From: Muellerivita sp035541195
GTDB taxonomy: Bacteria; Oederibacteriota; Muellerivitia; Muellerivitales; Muellerivitaceae
Direction: 5' to 3'
DNA length: 28,706 bases
Assembly: GCA_035541195.1 (NCBI GenBank)
Contig: DATKNU010000241.1
Span: 1-28,706 of the forward strand
Position numbers and translations under genes: made by a program. The notes beneath the pieces were generated by a model. It saw nothing but the letters and a program-made list of their open reading frames with translations, was not told where the DNA came from and did not search any database. The first letter of the stretch is position 1; every line of letters begins with the position of its first letter. Below are positions 1 through 6,465 of the stretch, piece after piece.

Positions 1-183
1 CGTGGCCAGGGCCGCCGCGATGCCGCCCTCCGCCATGACGGTATGGGCCTTGCCCAAGAGGGACTTGCAGACCAGCCCCGTCTTGCAACCGGCCTTGGAC
101 GCCTCGATGGCGGCCCGAAGTCCGGCGCCGCCGGCGCCGATCACTAACACGTCATATTCGAAGGATTGGTAGTTGTCGCTCAT
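1..183 (-). CDS. sdhA: Succinate dehydrogenase/fumarate reductase flavoprotein subunit (5' part only)
   Basis: Only the first 61 codons are inside the window; the frame is open to the left edge. The visible N-terminus has the dinucleotide-binding motif GAGGAG (about residues 16-21) for FAD, followed by KAHTVMAEGG near residue 46. The His of that motif is where FAD is attached covalently in SdhA/FrdA proteins. The AHTVMAEGG wording, rather than SHTVAAQGG, fits the succinate dehydrogenase type of actinobacteria such as the Rv0247c-Rv0249c set (recalled knowledge). It catalyses succinate-to-fumarate oxidation on the cytoplasmic side of the membrane complex. The membrane-anchor gene lies upstream on the same strand, 173 bases away, and the iron-sulfur subunit is expected beyond the left edge. 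The ATG start at 181-183 is the natural one for the family. Confidence 0.93.
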   Translation of the reverse strand, partial: MSDNYQSFEYDVLVIGAGGAGLRAAIEASKAGCKTGLVCKSLLGKAHTVMAEGGIAAALAT

Positions 184-223
184 TCAAAAAGCTCCATTCG
201 TATTAAACCTAAGGAAAAATGTG

Positions 224-336
224 TTTTACCACGAAGTTCACCAAGTACACGAAGCGCGACAAGTCATCAATCTGTTTTTAAACCCAAGTTCCCGATTTTG
301 GCTCACTTGGTGAACTTCGTGTACTTCGTGGTAAAA
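224..336. repeat. Inverted repeat made of short tandem units, between the Sdh anchor gene and sdhA
   Basis: Positions 230-246 and 305-321 are perfect 17-base inverted copies. A second, overlapping 14-base pairing joins 224-237 with 323-336. Each arm is itself a small tandem array of a roughly 9-base unit of the form CACsAAGtw (CACGAAGTT, CACCAAGTA, CACGAAG), and the order of units differs between the arms, so several pairings are possible. The loop is about 58 bases and rather AT-rich. The element sits inside the presumed sdh operon, so it would be transcribed and could fold. Confidence 0.8.
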
Positions 337-356
337 ATTGCCTTTGTGGTTTTTGT

Positions 357-1172
357 TTAAAAAATCCTGTAGTCGTGGATCACGCCCATGGCGCAAAGCC
401 GGATGTACCAATCGGTCAATCCCACCCAAATCATGGACACCAGGGCCCAGGGCATGTGCTTTTCATTGAGGTGCGTCACCACGCCCCAGAGGAAAAAACG
501 GACCGGGTGGTTGCGCTTCACACGCAGGAAGTCCAACCCCCCGCCCACCAGGTGGCGGAAGGCGTGGCAACCCAGGGTGTAGCCGCCCAAGAGGATGGCG
601 TTCAAGGCCATGACCAGGGTCCCCACCCCGATGCCGAATTGGCGCGGGCCGGGAACGGACTGGCCGTCGGGCCCGATGCCGTTGGTGGGCCACAGCATGG
701 CCAATACCGCGTCCCAGGAGAGGATCACGATGAAAAGCAGGGCCACATACATGAAATAGCGGTGCAGGTTTTGGAAGAGGAAGAACTTGGTCTCGCCCTC
801 ATATTTCACGCAGGACTCGCCCACCGAACAACCGGGCGGATTGAGGAAAATGGAGCGGTAATAGGCCTTGCGGTAGTAATAACAGGTGCCCCGGAAGCCG
901 CCCGGTGCCCATAAAACCAACAAGGCCGGCGTGCCCAAAAGGCCCAAATGATGCAGCCAGGAAGGGTTAAAAAAGGGGGAAAACATGGGGGACAGATAAG
1001 GGCCCCAGGCGTAATAGACTTGGCCTTGGGGGCCATAAGGGTTCAGGGCCGCCCAGGTGGCGTAAACCGTGAAGCCCCCAAACAAGCAAACATAAAAGAG
1101 GGGCTCCAGCCACCAAGCATCCTTGCGGAGGGTGAAAAACAAACCGCGGTGGTTCTTCACGTCAATCGCCAT
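357..1172 (-). CDS. Succinate dehydrogenase membrane-anchor (cytochrome b-like) subunit
   Basis: This 271-residue protein has about five hydrophobic segments (near 22-42, 74-90, 137-161, 180-202 and 240-260). Histidines sit at or near the membrane spans: 74/75, 137, 203 and 207 are candidate haem ligands. Length, the segment GPYLSPMFSPFF (57-68) and position immediately before a flavoprotein gene match the single-polypeptide anchors of the actinobacterial Sdh1 type (about 270 residues), not the short SdhC/SdhD pair. It should anchor SdhA and SdhB and pass succinate electrons to quinone. The ATG at 1172 is preceded by a clear AGGAGGAGAG ribosome-binding site. A repeat-containing spacer separates it from the reductase gene upstream. 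I assign the family from recalled motifs; the haem ligands are inferred. Confidence 0.82.
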   Translation of the reverse strand: MAIDVKNHRGLFFTLRKDAWWLEPLFYVCLFGGFTVYATWAALNPYGPQGQVYYAWGPYLSPMFSPFFNPSWLHHLGLLGTPALLVLWAPGGFRGTCYYYRKAYYRSIFLNPPGCSVGESCVKYEGETKFFLFQNLHRYFMYVALLFIVILSWDAVLAMLWPTNGIGPDGQSVPGPRQFGIGVGTLVMALNAILLGGYTLGCHAFRHLVGGGLDFLRVKRNHPVRFFLWGVVTHLNEKHMPWALVSMIWVGLTDWYIRLCAMGVIHDYRIF

Positions 1173-1189
1173 CTCTCCTCCTTCGGAGG

Positions 1190-1270
1190 AAGTGAGGAGC
1201 GTGGAGTTTAAAGTGAGGAGTTTCAGGCTTTAAGGCTTAACTCCCAACTCCTAACTCCCAACTCCTAACT
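1190..1270. repeat. Heptamer-based tandem and inverted repeat upstream of the Sdh anchor
   Basis: The 14-base unit AACTCCCAACTCCT occurs twice in tandem at 1239-1266 and starts a third time at 1267. It is itself two heptamers, AACTCCC and AACTCCT. The facing arm at 1190-1222 carries the complementary sense (AAGTGAGGAG at 1190-1199 and again at 1211-1220, plus GGAGTTT). The region can therefore fold into imperfect hairpins with several registers. It lies between the reductase stop and the start of the Sdh anchor, in the presumed leader of that gene. Confidence 0.75.
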
Positions 1271-1287
1271 TGTTTTGGGTGTTTCGA

Positions 1288-2274
1288 TCACCACTTCAGG
1301 TTCGAGCTGTGTCCCGGTTCGGCCTTCTCATGGGGGTTGATGAAGGTCTTGGCGAAATTGACGGCCGTGGCGCCCTCGGCGAAGCCGGTCGCGATCAGGT
1401 CCAGCTTGCCCGGGTGGGTGACGATGTCGCCCGCCGCGTAGATGCCCGGGATGTTGGTTTCCATCTTGGGGGTCACGGGGATCTTGTTCTTTTCCAACGT
1501 CAAACCCCATTCCTTCAGGAAGCCCAGGGTAGCCTGGAACCCGAAGTTGAGCACCACGAAGTCGGCCTTGATCGTCTCGTCCTGGTTGGTGTGGTTCTCA
1601 TAGATGACCGCTTCTTCCACGTGGTCCTTGCCCTTGACGGTGCGCAACTCATACCAGAGCTTCACCTTGACCGAGGAGGCCTTGAGCTTCTGCACCGAGG
1701 ACTCATGGGCGCGGAACTCGTCGCGGCGGTGGATGAGGGTGACCGAGTGGGCGATGGGCTCCAGCATCAGGGCCCAGTCGATGGCGGAGTCGCCGCCGCC
1801 CACCACCAACACGTCCTTGCCCTTGAAGGGCTCCATGGAAAGCACGCCGTAGTTCACGCCCTTGCCCTCAAAAGGCACCAACTCGGGGTTCGGGTGCTTC
1901 TTGGGGGTGAAGGAACCCATGCCCAGCGTGAGCAGGACGGTCTTGGAGAAATGTTTCTTGCCGTTCTGGGTGGTGAGCTCGAACACGTTGTCCGGGCGCT
2001 TGACCACCGACAGCACCTTCTCGCCCAAGGCCAGTGGCGGCTTGAAGCGCATGAGCTGGGTCTCGAGCTGCTTGACCAATTCCTTGCCCGGCACCCGGGG
2101 GAACCCCGCCACGTCGAAGATGTCCTTCTCGGGGTACATGGCCGACACCTGGCCGCCCAAGGCTTCCAGGGAGTCGATGATCTTGAAGTTCATGCCGCGG
2201 ATCCCGGCGTAGAAGGCCGCGAACATGCCGGCCGGCCCACCGCCCACGATGCTGATGTCGAAGATCTCTTCCAT
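1288..2274 (-). CDS. Thioredoxin-reductase-like ferredoxin-NAD(P)H reductase
   Basis: The 328-residue flavoprotein has an FAD-binding GGGPAG motif at 11-16, an NAD(P)-binding GGGDSA at 159-164 followed by HRRDEFRAH (182-190), and the C-terminal FAD motif YAAGD. The redox-active CxxC of thioredoxin reductases, which should lie just before the second nucleotide motif, is absent: the sequence there reads NYGVLSM. That absence, together with the C-terminal extension ending PGHSSNLKW, identifies the homodimeric TrxR-type ferredoxin-NADP reductases (YumC/Chlorobaculum type). It would move electrons between reduced ferredoxin and NAD(P). It lies directly downstream of korA-korB, whose product is reduced ferredoxin, so the two fit functionally, but a strong terminator separates them. 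The ATG has an AGGAGGA site 7 bases upstream. Confidence 0.9.
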   Translation of the reverse strand: MEEIFDISIVGGGPAGMFAAFYAGIRGMNFKIIDSLEALGGQVSAMYPEKDIFDVAGFPRVPGKELVKQLETQLMRFKPPLALGEKVLSVVKRPDNVFELTTQNGKKHFSKTVLLTLGMGSFTPKKHPNPELVPFEGKGVNYGVLSMEPFKGKDVLVVGGGDSAIDWALMLEPIAHSVTLIHRRDEFRAHESSVQKLKASSVKVKLWYELRTVKGKDHVEEAVIYENHTNQDETIKADFVVLNFGFQATLGFLKEWGLTLEKNKIPVTPKMETNIPGIYAAGDIVTHPGKLDLIATGFAEGATAVNFAKTFINPHEKAEPGHSSNLKW

Positions 2275-2384
2275 GAAAGTCCTCCTGGATTTTTGAACGC
2301 TCGTCGTGAGGGGGCTGGGGATGCCTGCCTGGCGCCTGGGACGAAAATCGTTTTGAACGAGGCGTTATTTAATCAAAACAGCGT

Positions 2385-2422
2385 AAAAAAGGAAAGACCA
2401 TTTTCCGTTGGAAAATGGTCTT
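2385..2422 (-). terminator. Rho-independent terminator after korB
   Basis: A perfect 13-bp stem pairs 2394-2406 with 2410-2422 around a 3-base loop. On the minus strand it is followed after a few bases by six T residues (A run at 2385-2390 on the plus strand). It lies about 55 bases after the korB stop, so it should end the korA-korB transcript and give the reductase gene its own promoter. In the remaining 110 bases before that gene I see only its ribosome-binding site. Confidence 0.85.
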
Positions 2423-2477
2423 GGGGCGCGGCTTGAACTAATTTGTCGTCTTCAACCTTGGTCTTGCGACAAAAGTG

Positions 2478-3371
2478 TTAGACGTACTCCTCGATGAGCT
2501 TCTTGCGCTGTTCCTTGGTGAGTCCCAGCTTGGTCTGGCGCGCCAAAGCCGTGCCCTGCAGGGCCGGATCCGCCGCGTCGATGGACGGCTTGGGGTTGGG
2601 GTTCTTGTAGAGCACGCCGATGGGAATCTGGGCGCCCCACTCCTTGGCCCGGGCCATGGCCGCGTTCCAATCGGTTACGTCGTGCCCCTTCTCCTCGAGC
2701 TTGTACACGCGTTCCTTGAACCAGCCGAAGGTGTTCTGCTTGTTGAAGGTGACGCAGGGGCTGAAGACGTCGATCAAGGCGAATCCGGGGTACTGGATGG
2801 CCTGGGTATAGAGGCTCTTGAGGTGGTTGATGTCGCCGGAAAAGCCGCGCGCCACGAACCCGCAGCCCGCCGCCAAGGCCATGGCCATGGGGTTGAGCTG
2901 TCCCTCGGGGTTGCCGTGGGGGGTGGACTTGGTCTTCATGCCGGTTTCGGAGGTCGGCGAGGTCTGGCCGGTGGTCAAGCCGTAGATCTCGTTGTCCATC
3001 ACGATGTAGGTCAGGTTGATGTTGCGGCGCATGGAATGGATGAAATGGCCCTGGCCGATGCCGTAGCCGTCGCCGTCGCCGCCGCAGGCGATGACGGTCA
3101 TCTCATGGTTGGCGATCTTGGCGCCAGTGGCCACCGGCAAGGAACGGCCGTGCAGGGAATGCATGCCGTAGGAACGGAAGAAGCCCGGCAGGTTGGACGA
3201 ACAGCCGATGCCCGACACCACCATCAGCTGGTCGTTGGGCAATCCCAGCTCGCCGCAGGCGCGCTGGAGCACGGTCAAAACCCCGTAGTCCCCGCAACCC
3301 GGGCACCAATCGGGCGGAACTTCCGGCTTGTACAACTTCGCGTCTCTGGGAGCGGCTACCGCTGTCGGCAT
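2478..3371 (-). CDS. korB: 2-oxoacid:ferredoxin oxidoreductase beta subunit
   Basis: The 297-residue protein has the thiamine-pyrophosphate binding stretch GGDGDGYGIG (97-106), closing with MDNEIYGLTTGQ (125-136). It also has WCPGCG (22-27), GIGCS (54-58) and SPCVTFN (204-210). The four Cys at 23, 26, 57 and 206 are the expected ligands of the single [4Fe-4S] cluster in two-subunit KorAB enzymes. It forms the catalytic core that decarboxylates a 2-oxoacid to the acyl-CoA and reduces ferredoxin; 2-oxoglutarate is the most likely substrate, but pyruvate or another 2-oxoacid cannot be excluded. It lies 64 bases downstream of korA on the same strand. CAGGAGGAAGTT precedes the ATG. Confidence 0.92.
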   Translation of the reverse strand: MPTAVAAPRDAKLYKPEVPPDWCPGCGDYGVLTVLQRACGELGLPNDQLMVVSGIGCSSNLPGFFRSYGMHSLHGRSLPVATGAKIANHEMTVIACGGDGDGYGIGQGHFIHSMRRNINLTYIVMDNEIYGLTTGQTSPTSETGMKTKSTPHGNPEGQLNPMAMALAAGCGFVARGFSGDINHLKSLYTQAIQYPGFALIDVFSPCVTFNKQNTFGWFKERVYKLEEKGHDVTDWNAAMARAKEWGAQIPIGVLYKNPNPKPSIDAADPALQGTALARQTKLGLTKEQRKKLIEEYV

Positions 3372-3435
3372 AACTTCCTCCTGTTGTTGGACCCCGAAGG
3401 GTACGGTTAGTTCTCGGCTTTGGCTTTCTTTACTC

Positions 3436-5256
3436 TTAGTGCGTCGACGAAGTCGACAACACGCCCGGACCCGGGGGATGCGGCGTGCGCCAACCGGGTT
3501 CCACCGACTGGGATTCGACCAGGGTCTTGCCCTTCAAGACTTCCTTGACCGCGGCCACGACATGCTTGGGCTCAAAAGGCTCGCCGTCGTACTTGCGGAT
3601 GTTGGCGTCCACCGTGATGCCGGCTTCGGCGCGCAGGTGGCGGGCGAACTGGCCCGACTTGTTCATTTCGACCACGACGGTCTTTTTGCCCTTGAGCAGC
3701 GCGGTGACTTCCTTTTCTTGGAAAGGCACCAGGTACTTGATGGACAGGTGGTTGACCTTCACGCCCTCTTTATTGAGGGTCTCGACGGCTTCCTTCACCA
3801 CGCCCCAGGTGGAGCCGTAGGTGATGAGCGTCACGGGCGCGTCGGCCGGGCCCTCGATTTGGGGGGGCGGCAGTTCCTTCAGGAGCGCGTCCATCTTGCG
3901 GGCGCGCTTGTCCACCATCTTCTTGCGGATGATCGGGTCGGTGTAGACGTCCGAGATGGTCACGCCGTCCTCGTCATGCTCGTCGGTGGCGGACACGTAA
4001 AGATGCTCGGGAGTGCCCGGAATGGCGCGGGGCGACACACCCGAGGGGGTGTCTTTATAGCGGTAGTAGTTCGTCGGACCGCCCTTGTATTCGAAGATCA
4101 TCTCGCCGCGGTCGATCTTGGGCTCATAGTCCAACCAATCCACGCCCACGGTCTCGGTGCCTTCGCTCATCAAAAGGTCCGACAGCAGGATCACGGGGAT
4201 CTGGTACTTCTCGGCCCAGTTGAAGGACTCGGCCACCGTGCGGTAGCAATCCGGGATCGAGGTCGGGGCCAGGATCATGCGGGGGAAGTCGCCGGGCGAG
4301 GCGCCGATGGCCTGGTTGAGGTCGCCCTGCTCCTGTTTGGTCGGCAAGCCCGTGGAGGGCCCGCCGCGCATCACGTTGATGGCCACGATGGGGGTTTCCA
4401 TGATGGAGGCCATGCCGATGGCTTCGGTCATCAAGGCGAAACCGCCGCCCGAGGTCGCGCACATCGCGCGGGTGCCCATGTGGGCCGCGCCGATGGTCAT
4501 GTTGATCACGCCGATTTCGTCTTCCACCTGGCGCACGCAGATGCCCAGGTCCTTGCCGTGGGCGCCCATCCAGTGAAGGATGCCCGAGGCCGGGCTCATG
4601 GGATAGGCGCAGTACACTTTGCAGCCCGCGTTGGCGGCGCCCATGGCCAGAAGCTCGTTGCCGGTCACGAAGGCCAGCTTTTCTTTGGTCTTGCCCAAGG
4701 CGTTGGCCAGGGGCTTGAAGTTCTTCTCGGCGTAGTCATAGCCCGCCTTGGCGGCCTTGACGTTGGCTTCGACCACTTGGGGCTTCTTGGCGAAGGTGTG
4801 TTCGAACACCGACTTGAGCACGTCAAAGTCCATGCCGATCATGCGGGTCAGGATGCCGATGGCCACGGTGTTCTGCATGACGGGCAGGGCGTCGTTGCCG
4901 GCGATCTCATAGAAGGGGAAGGGGCACATCTGCACGCCCGCGGGCGCGGTGCCGGCCTTGAGCTTGTCGCTGTTGTAGATGCAGAAGCCGCCGGACACCA
5001 GTTCGGAAAGGTGGCGGTTCATGGAATCCTGGTTCAGGGTCACCAAGGCGGTCACTTGATCGCCGTGGTTGGTGACTTTCTTGTCGGAGATGCGGATGCG
5101 CAGGTAGGAATGTCCGCCGCGGATGAGGGATTGGTAGCTGTTGTAGGCGTAAACGTGGAGGCCTTGTCGGGCGCTGGCCTGGGCCAGGATGTTGCCGGCT
5201 GAGGCGTTACCGTCGCCCGCCGCGCCGCCGAATGCGATTACAATGTCGTTAGCCAT
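3436..5256 (-). CDS. korA: 2-oxoacid:ferredoxin oxidoreductase, fused gamma-alpha subunit
   Basis: The 606-residue protein joins the gamma domain (about 1-180, with FGGAAGDG near 9-16 and YQSLIRGGHS) to the alpha/pyrimidine-binding domain starting near 193. The alpha domain carries the family motif YPMSPAS (218-224) and the CATSGGG/GGPSTGLPT region. A third domain near 450-600 corresponds to the C-terminal part of KorA-type subunits. This is the usual length of fused KorA proteins. No ferredoxin-like 4Fe-4S domain is present, so the complex depends on an external ferredoxin. With korB it would supply the 2-oxoglutarate-to-succinyl-CoA step of the TCA cycle, in either direction; the neighbouring succinate dehydrogenase supports that role. 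The start is ATG 5254-5256, with AGGAGG about 10 bases upstream. The C-terminal residues after about 590 are low-complexity (Pro/Ser/Thr). Confidence 0.92.
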   Translation of the reverse strand: MANDIVIAFGGAAGDGNASAGNILAQASARQGLHVYAYNSYQSLIRGGHSYLRIRISDKKVTNHGDQVTALVTLNQDSMNRHLSELVSGGFCIYNSDKLKAGTAPAGVQMCPFPFYEIAGNDALPVMQNTVAIGILTRMIGMDFDVLKSVFEHTFAKKPQVVEANVKAAKAGYDYAEKNFKPLANALGKTKEKLAFVTGNELLAMGAANAGCKVYCAYPMSPASGILHWMGAHGKDLGICVRQVEDEIGVINMTIGAAHMGTRAMCATSGGGFALMTEAIGMASIMETPIVAINVMRGGPSTGLPTKQEQGDLNQAIGASPGDFPRMILAPTSIPDCYRTVAESFNWAEKYQIPVILLSDLLMSEGTETVGVDWLDYEPKIDRGEMIFEYKGGPTNYYRYKDTPSGVSPRAIPGTPEHLYVSATDEHDEDGVTISDVYTDPIIRKKMVDKRARKMDALLKELPPPQIEGPADAPVTLITYGSTWGVVKEAVETLNKEGVKVNHLSIKYLVPFQEKEVTALLKGKKTVVVEMNKSGQFARHLRAEAGITVDANIRKYDGEPFEPKHVVAAVKEVLKGKTLVESQSVEPGWRTPHPPGPGVLSTSSTH

Positions 5257-5311
5257 TTTAAAACTTGCCTCCTAAATAGTATCCAACCGGGGTTGTCGTG
5301 TCAGGGAAAGC

Positions 5312-5341
5312 ATCATAATCGGGCCCTTGGGCCTGCCGCAA
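5312..5341 (-). promoter_or_regulatory. Putative promoter of korA-korB
   Basis: On the minus strand, TATGAT (5312-5317) is a close -10 match and TTGCGG (5336-5341) an acceptable -35, 18 bases apart. Transcription would start near 5304 and give a leader of about 50 bases. The site overlaps the hairpin region described separately. Only the -10 is convincing. Confidence 0.4.
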
Positions 5342-5411
5342 GACTTTTCCGGCTCAAAAGGCCCGATTTTGGCCGTGAAAGGCCGATCGAGCCGGACAAA
5401 GGACTGCGGTT

Positions 5412-6314
5412 TTACCGGCCGTCCTCAACCAAAGCCAGGGATTCGGCTGGGATCAATTTCATGCCCGGGCCGTAGGTTTCCACGGCCACCAGGCCGATGC
5501 CCTTGGCGTAGTATTCCAGGCGGGTGGAAAGGGCCTTGCCGCCCGAAAGGGCCTTATCCGTCACGATGACGCAATCGGGATAAACTTTTTGGTAAACCTG
5601 GGCCTGGCCGAAGGAAGCCTTATAAGCGTGGGTCAAGCCATCCCCGCCCTTCAATTGCCACTCGGCGGGCGCCGTCGCGGAAGGCATGGCCAGGATCGTA
5701 TGGCCGGCGAGGGCCATCTTGCCCGCGAAGGTATGGTCCACTTTGTTGTCATAGAGCGAATATTTGTCCTGCACGGCTTGGGCGCCCTCGGTGGTTTTGA
5801 GCGTGTAATGCACCGTGCCGTTGGGCATGGTTTCTTGTTCCAGGCACTCCACCAACCGGGTGCGCTTGGCGCCGGCGGACTTCAAATATTGGTAGCTCAA
5901 GCTTTTGCCCTTCGTCCAAGGATAGTAGTCGGCCAAGCCCCCCTGCGGGGCCAGGCCCCCCTGCGAGACTTGGCCTTCAGCGGGAGCAACCGTCGGGGCG
6001 GCGAAAACGTTCGAAACCGCGGGCGGCGCGGGCATGGATGGGACAGGCGTCGCCGTGTTGACGGGCATCGCCAAAGGCACAGAGGTGGGTGTGGGCACAG
6101 CGGTCGGAGGCGGCGGCAGTTGGACCGGCTGGCTGGCTTGGGAAGGGGTCGGAACAACCGGAAGATCCAGTTGGCTTAAGTCCGGCAAAGCCGGCGCGTC
6201 GGCGCCGTTCAAATCGGATCCCGCCGGGACGGGCGTCCCCACTTGGGCCCACAAGGGCGCTTGAATCCCAAAGACCAAAATCAGAAATCCCACCCCGCTC
6301 CAAAAATTCCTCAT
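5412..6314 (-). CDS. Secreted protein with Pro-rich linker, function unknown
   Basis: I do not recognise a named family. The 300-residue product begins with a clear signal peptide (MRNFWSGVGFLILVFGIQAP, likely cleaved after LWA). A linker rich in Pro, Thr, Val and Ala follows (about 25-115), including a short duplication QGGLAPQGGLA (about 117-127). The C-terminal half is a compact, beta-rich domain starting at YYPWTKGKSLSYQY and ending with YYAKGIGLVAVETYGPG. That wording resembles periplasmic lipoprotein-like domains that begin 'YxPLxxGxxWxY', which is only a loose impression. It is probably periplasmic or outer-membrane associated. It is divergent from the outer-membrane barrel gene at 6466. 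The ATG at 6312-6314 has only a weak GGGCGGG upstream. A TATAAT hexamer lies 48 bases upstream. Confidence 0.8.
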   Translation of the reverse strand: MRNFWSGVGFLILVFGIQAPLWAQVGTPVPAGSDLNGADAPALPDLSQLDLPVVPTPSQASQPVQLPPPPTAVPTPTSVPLAMPVNTATPVPSMPAPPAVSNVFAAPTVAPAEGQVSQGGLAPQGGLADYYPWTKGKSLSYQYLKSAGAKRTRLVECLEQETMPNGTVHYTLKTTEGAQAVQDKYSLYDNKVDHTFAGKMALAGHTILAMPSATAPAEWQLKGGDGLTHAYKASFGQAQVYQKVYPDCVIVTDKALSGGKALSTRLEYYAKGIGLVAVETYGPGMKLIPAESLALVEDGR

Positions 6315-6361
6315 ATGAAATCCCGCCCTTTTTTATGAAATGACCCTTTTACCTGGGCCAA

Positions 6362-6367
6362 ATTATA
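6362..6367 (-). promoter_or_regulatory. Putative -10 box for the secreted Pro-rich protein gene
   Basis: The minus strand reads GGGTATAATTT, an exact TATAAT, 48 bases before the ATG at 6314. I see no good -35 at 16-18 bases upstream, where the sequence is G-rich, so the promoter may need an activator. Confidence 0.4.
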
Positions 6368-6430
6368 CCCGTCCCCTCCCACCTCGAGAGCGGAAAGAGG
6401 GCCATTTTTAAAATGCGGCCTTTAGGCCCA

Positions 6431-6439
6431 TGCTATACT
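6431..6439 (+). promoter_or_regulatory. Putative extended -10 promoter of the outer-membrane barrel gene
   Basis: TGCTATACT is an extended -10 (TGn followed by TATACT) 27 bases before the ATG at 6466. The -35 region is poor, as is common for extended -10 promoters. It is divergent from the -10 box at 6362-6367. Confidence 0.4.
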
Positions 6440-6465
6440 TTGGCAATTCCGTTTCAGGGTAAACC

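Noticed and set aside
166..429. Small open frames over the 184-356 spacer
   Set aside because: They run through the inverted repeat, lack ribosome-binding sites and encode no plausible protein.
1270..2436. Long open frame on the plus strand across the ferredoxin reductase gene
   Set aside because: It is antisense to a clear flavoprotein with all motifs. Its translation is rich in His, Asp, Gly and Arg, typical of a shadow frame in GC-rich DNA.
3328..5202. 624-codon open frame on the plus strand over korA
   Set aside because: Antisense shadow of korA; the His/Gly/Ala-rich translation has no recognisable domain, while korA carries family motifs and a good ribosome-binding site.
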